Part shown: positions 31,457-40,605 of the stretch, piece after piece
Layout of the letters: each line of letters begins with the position of its first letter
Position numbering within the stretch: position 1 is the stretch's first letter
NCBI RefSeq assembly: GCF_900182925.1
Contig: NZ_LT900024.1
Location: forward strand, 2,480,001-2,544,000
Length of the DNA: 64,000 nt
DNA from: Psychrobacter sp. LV10R520-6
Lineage (GTDB): Bacteria; Pseudomonadota; Gammaproteobacteria; Pseudomonadales; Moraxellaceae
Direction of reading: 5' to 3'
The notes under the pieces: model-generated
What the model was told of the DNA's origin: nothing
The model's input: only the letters and a program-made list of their open reading frames with translations
The model's database searches: none
Translations under genes and position numbers: made by a program

Positions 31457-31491
31457 ATATACTCCTGGGGTCTAATTATACTTATTGTTAA

Positions 31492-32754
31492 CTACTCACT
31501 ATTCTCATTGAGGCACATTGAGTTGTTTGAGCGTTGCGGACGCAGTAACAGAGAGAGCCCTATCGCTATTATGGCTCCAATGCTAGAAGCCATATAACTG
31601 GTACTAAAATCTCCAGTAATCTCTGCAATATAACCTGCGGCGATTGGTCCTAAAGCCTGTCCACTTGAAAACGCGAAAGTCAACGCGGCAAGCGCACTCG
31701 CTGCAGCAGCTGGCCCAAAATAATCTCCTGCAGCAGCAGACATGATGACGGGAACACTCCAAACAACGGCACCAAATAAAGCGATTGAAAGATAGAGCCC
31801 TAACACCCAATCGCTCAGACTAACCAAAAAATAAGCAATGGCAAGAACAAAAAAGGCCAGTGCTAATCCAAGACGCCTGCCAATTCGATCTGAAATCCAT
31901 CCAAATAGCACACCCGAAAAAGCACTAAGTAGCCCTATCCACGCCCAAAGTCTGCCCGCAATAGTCTCGCTTAATTGATATGGTCCTACCATGCTAGTCA
32001 CAATAAAAGTGACATACGTCATGTACGTTGCACCATAGATTGCAAAAATGACACCTAAATGTACCAGCAACTTGATGTTGTCACGTTCTAGCTTTGTCTT
32101 GCGCTTTATAGGTGAATTTGGGGCATATCCAAAAGGTGTTGAGCTAATATCGTCTGGATGATTACGAATCAACGCAAAGCTTATGCCCGCAATAATGAAA
32201 CTCAAAAATGCAAAAATCAGCCAGCCTGTTTGCCAAGATAGTAAATCAAAAACCGGCAATAGCTTGGGTACGATGAAGCCTGAGAAAATAATGCCAATAC
32301 CAGGACCGGCCATCACTAAACCTAGCGCCAAACCGCGATGAGAGGGAAAAAACCAATGCGACATAACGCTCATCATAGGCAATACCACACCGCCACTACC
32401 GATACCCGTCAATGTATAGAACAAACATAGTAATGGAAAGCTTGTGGTAAACGCCATACCAAGCATAGAGGTCGTAATAAGGAGCAGACTTACCGTTGTG
32501 GTAACCCGTGTACCAAGCCTAGGCAAGATGATAGGGCTCAAAACCACAGCGATTAAATAGCCTATCAAATTAGCAAACCCTAATAAACCACTTTGGCTGT
32601 AATTTAGCTCAAGAGATGCCGATATTGACGGTAATAACATGCCAAAAGCGAAACGTCCCAAACCCAGTCCACAGAACATGGCAGCCGCACCAGTGATCGC
32701 AACAATCCAAGCATAATGTATCTTGCTAGCCTTTTGGACGCGTCGATTAGGCAT
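31492..32754 (-). CDS. YbfB/YjiJ-family MFS transporter
   Basis: A roughly 420-residue transporter with 12 helices. The first helix ends GLGLGRFAFGMLLPSISASL, the signature of the YbfB/YjiJ group, and the loop 2-3 motif appears as PRLGTR. A loop 8-9 copy (GWISDRIGRRLG) is present. The substrate is unknown. The ATG at 32754 overlaps the stop codon of a 33-codon upstream frame (TGATG), and a GTG at 32757 is one codon earlier. It sits with a PaaI thioesterase gene, which suggests an organic-acid metabolite. Confidence 0.82.
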   Translation of the reverse strand: MPNRRVQKASKIHYAWIVAITGAAAMFCGLGLGRFAFGMLLPSISASLELNYSQSGLLGFANLIGYLIAVVLSPIILPRLGTRVTTTVSLLLITTSMLGMAFTTSFPLLCLFYTLTGIGSGGVVLPMMSVMSHWFFPSHRGLALGLVMAGPGIGIIFSGFIVPKLLPVFDLLSWQTGWLIFAFLSFIIAGISFALIRNHPDDISSTPFGYAPNSPIKRKTKLERDNIKLLVHLGVIFAIYGATYMTYVTFIVTSMVGPYQLSETIAGRLWAWIGLLSAFSGVLFGWISDRIGRRLGLALAFFVLAIAYFLVSLSDWVLGLYLSIALFGAVVWSVPVIMSAAAGDYFGPAAAASALAALTFAFSSGQALGPIAAGYIAEITGDFSTSYMASSIGAIIAIGLSLLLRPQRSNNSMCLNENSE

Positions 32755-32855
32755 CACAAGTCACTGTTAATTTGGTTGTCAGATGGTTCAAGAAGATTAA
32801 CAAAGGCCGGCACGCTAAGTTTCGATAGAAATGTATGATAAAAAGCAGCTTCCAT
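32754..32855 (-). CDS. Possible 33-residue leader peptide of the MFS operon
   Basis: The frame starts MEAAFYHTFLSKLSVPAFVN and has a good AAGGA ribosome site 8 nt before its ATG. Its TGA overlaps the transporter ATG (TGATG), which would couple translation. No family is recognised; it could also be a truncated relic of a larger gene. Confidence 0.45.
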   Translation of the reverse strand: MEAAFYHTFLSKLSVPAFVNLLEPSDNQINSDL

Positions 32856-32918
32856 GTGATTATTCCTTCTTATGCTAATCTTTTTAGCATTTCCTTTGAC
32901 CGTTATGGCAATAGCCTT

Positions 32919-32947
32919 ACAATAGCTTTTGTTCTCGATTGAGTCAA
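32919..32947 (-). promoter_or_regulatory. Sigma-70 promoter for the MFS-thioesterase operon
   Basis: On the minus strand TTGACT (32942-32947) and TATTGT (32919-32924) are exactly 17 bp apart. They lie about 65 bp before the small leader frame and point into the operon. Confidence 0.6.
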
Positions 32948-33013
32948 TTTATATGTGCTGCCACTTCTTAATAGATGCTTGCATACTGCTGATCATAACC
33001 TGTCCCCTTAGTC

Positions 33014-33838
33014 TCACTCATTCAAATAAAACTCTGCCATACCATCCAGCTTGGCTTTTACTGCTTTCCAATTCGGCATGACTTGAGTTAATAACCGCCA
33101 AAAGCGCTCACTGTGATTGTGTTCCACAATATGACATAGCTCGTGTAGGATGACGTAATCGATGCATTCTTTTGGTGCTTTGATTAGATGCGGATTCAGT
33201 ATAAGGCTGCCTTTGGTTGAGCAACTGCCCCACTGCTTTTTCATGGCCAGTATCTTAAATGTAGGCACATCATGTGCCCAGGTGGCTTTTGGCAAAACCG
33301 CCACCAGTCGTTCTGCAAAGATACCTTTTGCTTTATCCTGATACCATTGATCGATAAGCGCTTTTACTTTGCTAGCTTGTTTATCAGTATCGACAGCATC
33401 GGTATCTAAAGCGTCACTAGCTAAAGTCACATTGAGCTTACCGCGACTGAGCTTTATGCTAGATTGAGAATCGCTAAGCACCTTTAAAACATAACGCCGA
33501 CCGAGATAAAACTGAGTTTCACCGCTGACATAACGCTTAGGTAAAACGTGGTCTTTTTGTCTGGCGAATGCTTGCAGGTTTTGCCAAATCCAGCGCGCGC
33601 GTTTAAGCATCGCGTCATGAATTATCTCAGCGGTAGCATCGTCAGGTGCGGTTGCTACCACACGCTGATCAGGATGAACTTTAATGAGTACTTTACGAGG
33701 CTGAGTCTTATTAACTTGGGCTTTGCTGCTTACGGGTTTGCGGATTATTTCGTAGTGGATCACATCCGTACCGTAAGAAAACATCCCGCGCTCAGCTATT
33801 GAGGTGCAAGGCTTATTGTTCACAGATAGATTACTCAT
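33014..33838 (-). CDS. YgjP-like zinc metallopeptidase, R-M associated
   Basis: A 274-residue protein of the SprT/YgjP (DUF45) family. The zinc site VILHELCHIVEHNH contains HExxH in the variant HELCH and is preceded by MKKQWGSCSTKG and followed by HSERFWRLL, all typical of the family. It begins six bases after the hsdR stop codon. Such genes are regularly found next to type I restriction genes but their role there is not established. It is the last gene of the ptuAB-hsdR operon. Confidence 0.85.
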   Translation of the reverse strand: MSNLSVNNKPCTSIAERGMFSYGTDVIHYEIIRKPVSSKAQVNKTQPRKVLIKVHPDQRVVATAPDDATAEIIHDAMLKRARWIWQNLQAFARQKDHVLPKRYVSGETQFYLGRRYVLKVLSDSQSSIKLSRGKLNVTLASDALDTDAVDTDKQASKVKALIDQWYQDKAKGIFAERLVAVLPKATWAHDVPTFKILAMKKQWGSCSTKGSLILNPHLIKAPKECIDYVILHELCHIVEHNHSERFWRLLTQVMPNWKAVKAKLDGMAEFYLNE

Positions 33839-33844
33839 TACCGA

Positions 33845-36800
33845 TTACCCTTTTGTGCTGCTTGTGTCTCTTGAAAGACCAAGACGGGTGATCTTCAGCA
33901 CTTCTTCTATGAGCTTTTGCGCATTATCGAGACCCAAATCAGTGAACAGCATCGGCAGTAATTGTACACTGATATCATTTTCTATTTCCGCTGGGTTGAT
34001 TGAGTATTCAGCTACTGCGTTGTTCACTGCCTTATCAATAGCAAAGGCGTACTGCACGAGCTGCTCATCATCTAACGAGTTATCTAATGACTTATCCGCT
34101 AAGTCGTCCTGACCGAATAGATGCTTAAACAAACCAAAATAAGCTTGAGCATGTTTATTTAACTTGCCAGCAGTATTGATAAACTCGTTCGGCACACCAG
34201 CAACCTTACGATCTTTTACCTCTTGCTCGAAATCAGCAAACATAATGTATTGCTTTACAGGGGCATCAAACATGGCTTTGGCATCTTCAATCGCTTGTTT
34301 TAGCAGCTTTGAGAAGTACTCTTGCGCATAGGGGTCATCCGCCAAATCTTGCTCAATCATTTTGGTCACACGCCCTGTGATTTTGTCGGTTTGGTTACGA
34401 GCCTCATCATCGCTTATGTCTTGCGATTGGACATTCTTGCCCTCTTTACCTAAGTTACCGACTAGGTAAACGCCTTTCGGTTCTCTAACTTCAATACCTG
34501 CAATATGCTTATCCAGTAAGCTGCGAATATCTTCTTCGTACTCACCATAATCAATAGTCTCATTGGCATCTTCACGCACCAGTTTGCGTAAGTTAACGAA
34601 GGCTTTTAGATCTCGTTTATACAGCTCACGCTTGTTGTCGAATGACTTGTCCTCAAAAAATGAGGCAGATTGTAAAGCGACCTTCATGGTATTAACAAAC
34701 GTAGTCAACGCCTCGTAAAAGTCATCACGGTTTTTGAGTTTGGTATCCACCAGCTTACCATCGACTTCCTGCACTTTAGGCGCAAGCGTTTGTCTTAGTG
34801 CCGCGACATCTTGTTTATTGTTAACCCCTTTGAAGATTGCCCACAGCTCACTATGCAGCATCGGTAGCTTTTTATACTCGGTATCCATACGGTTATATAA
34901 GCCTTTGAGATCGTCAACATCAAAGCCACCTTGCGTACGTTCAGCCAAGTCTTGGTATTTCTCAATAGTGATATCCAGCTCTTTTAAGATGCCACGATAA
35001 TCAATCAGGTAACCAAATTGCTTGTTTTTATGCAAGCGGTTAACCCGGGCAATAGCTTGGATAAGGCTATGCTCTTTTAAAGGCTTGTCGATATACAGGA
35101 CGGTATTCTTCGGCTCATCAAAGCCAGTTAACAGCTTATCGACCACGATCATGATGTCAGGGGCGTTGTCATTAACATCGTCATTAACATTGTCCTGACT
35201 GAAGGCTTCTATAATGGCTTTGGTATAGGCTTTTTCATCGCCGCCGTAGGTTGGTGCTACATTGGCTTGCCACCAGTTCTGCACGATGTCTTTGCTGTCT
35301 TGATCGACAGCATCATGGCCTTCACGGGTGTCGGGTGGTGACATGGCTACCACGGATGACACTTTGCCTATCTTATCTAAAGCGATTTTATAACGGATTG
35401 CTGAGGCTTTTGAATCACAGGCCAATTGACCTTTTAGATGTTGCTGCTTAAAGTTTTGGAAGTGGTCCGAGATATCATGAGCAATGAGTTCAATACGGCC
35501 TTCGGTCTGATAGATCTGACCTTTTTGCGAAAACTTACGCTTTAAGTCGTTCTTTTGCTCGTCCGTCAGCTTTTGGGTAATACGGTCAAACCAGCTATCA
35601 ATCGCGGCATCATTGGTATTCAGCTCAGGGACGCGCTCTTCGTATAGCAAGGGGGTGACGGTCTTATCTGCAACTGCTTGCTGCATGGTGTAGGAGTGGA
35701 TGATGCTACCAAATTTACCTTCGGTCTTATCGTCTTTTAATAGTGGCGTTCCGGTAAAGGCAATGAATGCCGCTTTTGGCAATGCTTGTGCCATTCTAAT
35801 ATTGTTCTCACCGTTTTGACTGCGGTGACCTTCATCGACCATGACAATGATGTTTGGGCTGTCGTTATAACATTCATCGTACTTAACCGCTGAACCAAAC
35901 TTATTAATGATGGAAAAGATAACCCGCTCATTGCCGTGACCGATTTGTTCTGCTAGACGTCTGCCAGAGGTTGCCATGGCGTCCGACTTGTCTCTATCGC
36001 TGAGTACGCCACCAGAAGCAAAAGTTTGGCTGAGCTGAGTCTCTAGATCAACCCGGTCAGTGACGATAATAACCCGGCATTGCGCCAGCTCTTCTAACCA
36101 AATAAGGGCCTTGGAGAAGAACACCATCGTAAAAGATTTACCACTACCAGTAGTGTGCCAAATCACGCCACCTTCGCGAGCGCCTTTATCGTCAAAGCTA
36201 CTGATACGTTCAACCAGTGCTTTAATACCAAAGACTTGCTGATAACGGGCAACAATTTTACCCGCCTTTTTATCAAACAAGGTAAACAGGCGGGTCATCT
36301 CAAGCAAACGCTCAGGCTGTAAAAGACTTACGATTAAGCGGTCTTGATCGGTGACCACTAAATCACCAGCATTAATCAGCGATAAGTATTCTTTTTTAGC
36401 AGAGGCAGGGCGATGATCAAATAGACTATTAAGCTGCTCATCACTGAGCTTTTGGTTTTTTAGACGCTTAAATTCAGGCTCTTGAATCTCTTCTTCGACC
36501 CATTTTGCCCAAAACTTTTCAGGCGTTTTGCAAGTTCCGTATAAGCCATTATGGCCATTCACAGCTAGCAATAACTGACTATAGGCAAATAGATGCGGAA
36601 TTTGTTTTTGACCTTGGTTACGGATGTGCTGAGAGACGGCTTGCGCATTGGTCGACTGTCCTTCTCTACTCGAGTCAGGGCGTTTGGCTTCGATGACGGC
36701 TAACGGCAGACCATTCACAAAGCAGACGATATCAGGAATGACGTTACCTGTACCTTCCGCATTCTGTACCACTAACTCTTCGGTAAAGTGAAAGCTATTA

Positions 36801-37231
36801 TTATCGATATTATCCCAGTCTATCAAATGAATAGTCGGTGAGGCTTTCTTACCATCGATAAACTCGGTGACACTCACGCCATAGATCATAGCGTCATAAA
36901 GCTTTTCATTGGCGATCTTTAAGCCTAGATTCATCGCAGGGTTTAACTCGTGCATGACATTATCTATCGCAGAGTCGGATAAATGATGCTCTGCGCCTGC
37001 AAACGGAAAGGTTTGTTTGGCTAAAAATTCACGCATGACCGGCAATAAGACCACTTGGGCAGTGGTTTTTTTATCAGTGCTATTTTTATCGCCTATCAAT
37101 TGATTGCTACGCATGGCGCTGCACTGATTGGGCGGAATAAACTGATAGCCGAGTGTTGTGAGCAAGGTTAAGGCGGGGATTTTTGAGCTGAACTCTTCTT
37201 GGAAGTTGGGCGTTTTTATTATTTCAGACAT
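33845..37231 (-). CDS. hsdR: Type I restriction enzyme R subunit
   Basis: An 1128-residue motor/nuclease subunit. The N-terminal PD-(D/E)xK nuclease site is DIVCFVNGLPLAVIEAKRP. SF2 helicase motifs follow: I GSGKSFTMVFF at about residue 362, II VDEGHRS, III AFTGTP and VI QAIARVNRL. With HsdM2S it makes the restriction complex that translocates DNA and cuts at a distance. The ATG at 37231 overlaps the ptuB stop in a TAATG, and an upstream ATG at 37243 lies inside ptuB. Either way its translation is coupled to ptuB. A 17-kb island on a tRNA gene surrounds it. Confidence 0.95.
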   Translation of the reverse strand: MSEIIKTPNFQEEFSSKIPALTLLTTLGYQFIPPNQCSAMRSNQLIGDKNSTDKKTTAQVVLLPVMREFLAKQTFPFAGAEHHLSDSAIDNVMHELNPAMNLGLKIANEKLYDAMIYGVSVTEFIDGKKASPTIHLIDWDNIDNNSFHFTEELVVQNAEGTGNVIPDIVCFVNGLPLAVIEAKRPDSSREGQSTNAQAVSQHIRNQGQKQIPHLFAYSQLLLAVNGHNGLYGTCKTPEKFWAKWVEEEIQEPEFKRLKNQKLSDEQLNSLFDHRPASAKKEYLSLINAGDLVVTDQDRLIVSLLQPERLLEMTRLFTLFDKKAGKIVARYQQVFGIKALVERISSFDDKGAREGGVIWHTTGSGKSFTMVFFSKALIWLEELAQCRVIIVTDRVDLETQLSQTFASGGVLSDRDKSDAMATSGRRLAEQIGHGNERVIFSIINKFGSAVKYDECYNDSPNIIVMVDEGHRSQNGENNIRMAQALPKAAFIAFTGTPLLKDDKTEGKFGSIIHSYTMQQAVADKTVTPLLYEERVPELNTNDAAIDSWFDRITQKLTDEQKNDLKRKFSQKGQIYQTEGRIELIAHDISDHFQNFKQQHLKGQLACDSKASAIRYKIALDKIGKVSSVVAMSPPDTREGHDAVDQDSKDIVQNWWQANVAPTYGGDEKAYTKAIIEAFSQDNVNDDVNDNAPDIMIVVDKLLTGFDEPKNTVLYIDKPLKEHSLIQAIARVNRLHKNKQFGYLIDYRGILKELDITIEKYQDLAERTQGGFDVDDLKGLYNRMDTEYKKLPMLHSELWAIFKGVNNKQDVAALRQTLAPKVQEVDGKLVDTKLKNRDDFYEALTTFVNTMKVALQSASFFEDKSFDNKRELYKRDLKAFVNLRKLVREDANETIDYGEYEEDIRSLLDKHIAGIEVREPKGVYLVGNLGKEGKNVQSQDISDDEARNQTDKITGRVTKMIEQDLADDPYAQEYFSKLLKQAIEDAKAMFDAPVKQYIMFADFEQEVKDRKVAGVPNEFINTAGKLNKHAQAYFGLFKHLFGQDDLADKSLDNSLDDEQLVQYAFAIDKAVNNAVAEYSINPAEIENDISVQLLPMLFTDLGLDNAQKLIEEVLKITRLGLSRDTSSTKG

Positions 37232-37863
37232 TAAGCTATCCATTGGCTCAGGACGTTTATAGCAATTGGAGCAAAGGCTTCGAGTTTACCGTTTTTCGGT
37301 TTAGATAGATCATCAATAACCATTTTTATTAGGTCGCTGTCATCTACTACATCGTCGGGGTCGATGCCATCACCCAACAGTAATGCTTGGACGAATTGTC
37401 TTCTTTGCTCTACTAAGGATTTATTATCATTACCTAAATTCAACACCCGAATAGTTTCTTGAGCTTCGCTAGTCATACCTTTAACTCTACCACTTAACTT
37501 AAATTCTAAGTCTGTTTCACATTCAGTATCGAAAGGCGTGAGCGGTAATGGCTGTGAACCATGTGCACTATCACATTGATTAGGCGTTATACAGCTTGCT
37601 ACTATATTATCGAAATCGAGGCTTTTATTAGGAGCTATATCTCTAGCAACAACATGCTCATTCATACAATCTTTAATTGTTCCAGAGATTGGCTTACAAC
37701 AATAAGCACATAAATAAAACTGTTCTATTGCACAAGCAGAGCGGATATCATCTTTTTCAGTGCTAGTTAAACCAAGATAATCCTTGCCTTTATTATTTAT
37801 TCTCTTTTTCCAACTCGTCAAACTTTGTGGCTCAAAGCCTATTTTTTTAGTTATTTTTCGCAA
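37231..37863 (-). CDS. ptuB: PtuB-like HNH nuclease (Septu system)
   Basis: About 210 residues with the TIGR02646-type HNH arrangement. The start RKITKKIGFEPQSL is typical. The zinc/HNH core is LCAYCCKP, then NEHVVARD (His70), FDNIVASC and CDSAHGSQP. A TTG start at 37863 is chosen because AAGGAG lies 7 nt upstream and because the homologous family begins at this residue; an ATG at 37905 would give 14 poorly matching residues. It overlaps the ptuA end by 17 bp and the hsdR ATG by one base. In Septu, PtuA and PtuB form a nuclease complex that is activated during phage infection. Confidence 0.8.
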   Translation of the reverse strand: MRKITKKIGFEPQSLTSWKKRINNKGKDYLGLTSTEKDDIRSACAIEQFYLCAYCCKPISGTIKDCMNEHVVARDIAPNKSLDFDNIVASCITPNQCDSAHGSQPLPLTPFDTECETDLEFKLSGRVKGMTSEAQETIRVLNLGNDNKSLVEQRRQFVQALLLGDGIDPDDVVDDSDLIKMVIDDLSKPKNGKLEAFAPIAINVLSQWIA

Positions 37864-39301
37864 TTTGCAGCTCCTTCTTACGAAGTAGCAATCTTGCTTT
37901 GGCAAGCTCCATATTACCTGATGGTAGCTCTACTTCTAACGTTTCTAAAAGCGTTTTAGCAGCACTTATGTCAGCGTCATGAATTGCATCTAACAAGTCA
38001 CTTAGTTGATCATTAATATCATGATCACGAATGTCGGTATCCATCACTTCTAGCAATACCGTGTTCACGTCTTCACCGTATAAAGGTGGTAATGCGTCAA
38101 TCTCACCATTACTTAACAGATAGACTAAAATATCTTTTTGATCGCTAATAACTAAAGGAGAATGGGTGCTTAGAATAATTTGGCAATTGGGGAAAGTATC
38201 GGTGAACCGCTGTACCAGATTGCGTTGCCAGCTTGGGTGCAAGTGCATATCGACTTCATCTATTAAGATGATACCATCGCCATGTAAAGGGTTATCTAAC
38301 GCAGGGTTCATCATAGCTAAGCGACGAGCGATATCGCCCACTAACGCCATCATTGACTTCTCACCTTGCGACAATTGCATGACATTTAGCGATTTGCCAC
38401 CTTTATCGACTGCCATATGTAATCGGGGTTTGCGCTGTACTCGAATATTACTTAAATCTGGCATAAAGGTGCTGATGGCAGTTCTTACAGCGTTTAACTG
38501 CTTATCTTTATATTCATTTTCTAAATTTTTTCTAATAAAAGATATTGATTTTTGTATATCTCCTAGCTCTTTTTTTGCAGTATCTGAATCTCTCAAATCT
38601 AAGTTTTTAAGTCTTTTCTCATAATCACTCATTAAAGCATCTATATCTGAAAACTCATTCTCAACAAACGATTCGTACCTTCTACTCTCTTCTTCATTCT
38701 CAATATCTTCACGTTCTCTGAACCATTCAAAAAAGCGTCGAAAGTCAACGCCTTGATTCAAGGAACTCTCGTAGCCTTCTATTTGAGTAAAGCTATGTTT
38801 GCCCATAATTTTTAAAGGAATATCTAATACTGAGCGTTCAACGGGGTAGTAAGCAATCAGGGGCAGACTAGCATTTGCATCATCTGTTAGTAATTGACGA
38901 TAGTTGTCAGCAAGCTTAGTCAATTCACTAAGAGTACTAGGCTTGTCGCTTTTACGCCCCTTACGTGCTTTGACTAGCGTCCATTGGTAATAAGACAACT
39001 CTATATCTCGATTACCATCAATACGGACATCATCATATAATTGCAACGTGATACTTGCCGCAGGTGCATCATTAATAATTACCAATTCGTTTATGGCAGT
39101 ACCGCTGCCCTTCTCACTGCGCATACGAGCAACAAACCAACTTAGTGAAGTGGCTAACGCTTCTAATATTGAAGTTTTACCTGCGCCATTATTGCCAATA
39201 AACACGGTGACGTTTGAGCGGTTATCTTCAGTCGGGGCAAAGTCCACTTCAAGGTTCTCAAATCGCCCTAGGTTATTTAGCGTTAGTTTTTTTATTTCCA
39301 T
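37847..39301 (-). CDS. ptuA: PtuA-like SMC/ABC ATPase (Septu or RloA type)
   Basis: A 484-residue P-loop ATPase. The Walker A loop is GNNGAGKT at residues 36-43. The middle (about 190-290) is helical and charged, including IENEEESRRYESFVENEF. The ABC signature is LSQGEKSMMALVGDIARR, Walker B is GIILIDEVDMHLHPSW near residue 350, and the H-loop is ILSTHSPLVI. It resembles PtuA of Septu and the RloA ATPases found as R-linked orfs in type I restriction loci. ATG 39301 chosen over a TTG at 39313. Its partner is PtuB directly downstream, which supports Septu. Confidence 0.85.
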   Translation of the reverse strand: MEIKKLTLNNLGRFENLEVDFAPTEDNRSNVTVFIGNNGAGKTSILEALATSLSWFVARMRSEKGSGTAINELVIINDAPAASITLQLYDDVRIDGNRDIELSYYQWTLVKARKGRKSDKPSTLSELTKLADNYRQLLTDDANASLPLIAYYPVERSVLDIPLKIMGKHSFTQIEGYESSLNQGVDFRRFFEWFREREDIENEEESRRYESFVENEFSDIDALMSDYEKRLKNLDLRDSDTAKKELGDIQKSISFIRKNLENEYKDKQLNAVRTAISTFMPDLSNIRVQRKPRLHMAVDKGGKSLNVMQLSQGEKSMMALVGDIARRLAMMNPALDNPLHGDGIILIDEVDMHLHPSWQRNLVQRFTDTFPNCQIILSTHSPLVISDQKDILVYLLSNGEIDALPPLYGEDVNTVLLEVMDTDIRDHDINDQLSDLLDAIHDADISAAKTLLETLEVELPSGNMELAKARLLLRKKELQIAKNN

Positions 39302-39439
39302 TTTTATGTCCAAGATTTACGCTTTGCATCTGTAGGATTTATCGATAAAGGGTTAAGCATTATTGAGTCAGTATAGCAGTCAGTTGTCAACAATCGCTAT
39401 AGGTAGCTGTATTTTGCCTAGCACTGTCATATAAAAGGC

Positions 39440-39493
39440 AAAGAAAAACCGCCAAGGTTACGCGTTACCCAAAGGGCACTAAGCGTGGCGGTT
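39440..39493 (-). terminator. Terminator splitting the defence block
   Basis: On the minus strand AACCGCCA (39486-39493) and TGGCGGTT (39447-39454) pair perfectly over 8 bp around a 31-nt loop, followed by TTTTTC. It lies in the 309-bp gap after the PIN gene and before ptuA, so hsdMS-dgt-PIN and ptuAB-hsdR are probably two transcripts. I see no gene in the gap. Confidence 0.7.
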
Positions 39494-39610
39494 ATGTTGA
39501 ATCCAGTGTACGAGGTGTTGGCTCTTGTGTCAATATCTACGATTTTTGTCAAATAAATCTCGTCCATGATGATATCTTTTAATAAAGTGGAAAATTAGCT
39601 CAAAGGTGGC

Positions 39611-40093
39611 TTAAAGATAGTTTCTTAAGTGGTTAAAGTTGATAGCTTCTATTCCATGACCTGCTGCAAAGCCATACAAATCAAGATCAGCGGTTAATAA
39701 TACACATTTATCCAAATGGCATATATCAAATAAGGCGGCATCGGACAAGCCCAGTTTAATAAAGGCAGGACTTATTATAATTTGCTTGGCGGGAAGATAT
39801 TTTTCACCTGTTTGAACGATAAAACGACTTAAATAGCCAAACAGTAGCTGTCGCTTTGCACCGCTAACCCAGTCGAGCAAGTTAGCGGTTTCGGTCAATA
39901 CTTGCGGGGTGGTAATAATAGATTTAAACCCCAGCAGGGTCTTATCCAATATCTTAGCATCAGCTGTTGTATATTCCTGTGTACGCTTATAACTCTCAAC
40001 TTCACCATCACCCAGTTGGGCAACCAGATACATAGTCAATAGATTGGCATCAAGCAAGACGTGTTTGGATTTATCAATAGAATGATGAGTCAC
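39611..40093 (-). CDS. PIN-domain protein, putative RNase
   Basis: A 160-residue PIN-like fold. Acidic residues for metal binding fall in the expected places: D15 (VLLDANLLT), E68 (TPQVLTETAN), D118 (KLGLSDAALFD) and D136 (LLTADLDLY). PIN toxins such as VapC cleave RNA, but this one is longer than the usual 130 residues. It starts 2 bp after a 102-residue gene, so the two form a tight pair. An RNA target or role in abortive defence is inferred from the family and island. Confidence 0.7.
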   Translation of the reverse strand: MTHHSIDKSKHVLLDANLLTMYLVAQLGDGEVESYKRTQEYTTADAKILDKTLLGFKSIITTPQVLTETANLLDWVSGAKRQLLFGYLSRFIVQTGEKYLPAKQIIISPAFIKLGLSDAALFDICHLDKCVLLTADLDLYGFAAGHGIEAINFNHLRNYL

Positions 40094-40095
40094 TG

Positions 40096-40404
40096 TTAGC
40101 CCACATCACGTATTAACATACCTTTAAAAATGGCATCTTCAGCACCAATGCGAAACGTTTTATATTCGCGTAAGGTTTCTTTTTCTATGTTGCTAGGCGC
40201 GAATGCACTGATTGCTGAATAAGGATTTGGCGCTGTTTCTGTGGTTTTTACTCGATAGGAGTCATAGCCTAAAGTGATTCGCCACTCTTTACTATCATCG
40301 TCAAACACAACCTCTTCCAAGCCTAAGTTTTTAATATCTTCGTCTTGATAGAAATCATTAGCCAGTTTACGTGCAAGTTTTACCGCTTCGGTCACTTCAA
40401 TCAT
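40096..40404 (-). CDS. Small partner of the PIN gene, unknown family
   Basis: A 102-residue acidic protein of unknown function. It has an N-terminal helix (EAVKLARKLANDFYQDE), a beta segment KEWRITLGYDSY and a C-terminal strand pair REYKTFRIGAED and GMLIRDVG. No DNA-binding helix-turn-helix or ribbon-helix-helix is visible, unlike most VapB antitoxins. It is tightly coupled (2 bp) to the PIN gene, so an antitoxin or activator role is possible but unproven. Confidence 0.65.
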   Translation of the reverse strand: MIEVTEAVKLARKLANDFYQDEDIKNLGLEEVVFDDDSKEWRITLGYDSYRVKTTETAPNPYSAISAFAPSNIEKETLREYKTFRIGAEDAIFKGMLIRDVG

Positions 40405-40467
40405 GTCATTTAATCCTTTTAGCCATTTGATTTATTCTAAACCATTTGAATAAATAATTTGTATCAA

Positions 40468-40530
40468 TCAATCTTCAACCAAGACCCTTCGCTTACCCGT
40501 CAATAACTGCTGCATCAGCGCCTTTTTCAC
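40468..40530 (-). pseudogene. Relic of an hsdS 3' end
   Basis: The minus strand encodes KKALMQQLLTGKRRV and then LVED-stop. The intact HsdS at 42134 ends in KKALMQQLLTGKRRV and VV-stop, and carries an internal copy KKALMQQLLTGKKR. A TAA precedes the relic directly, and a 500-codon dGTPase gene separates it from the real hsdS. The flanking gap (40405-40605) contains nothing else. Confidence 0.75.
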
Positions 40531-40605
40531 TTATTAAAAATCTTTTTGTTTTAGGCTTAAAAAAATACAGCACTCTTACAATCAGGTTAAATACTGTATC
40601 GCTAT

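Noticed and set aside
37864..37905. Upstream ATG start for ptuB at 37905
   Set aside because: The 14 extra residues are encoded inside ptuA in another frame and have no ribosome site; TTG 37863 has AAGGAG at 7 nt.
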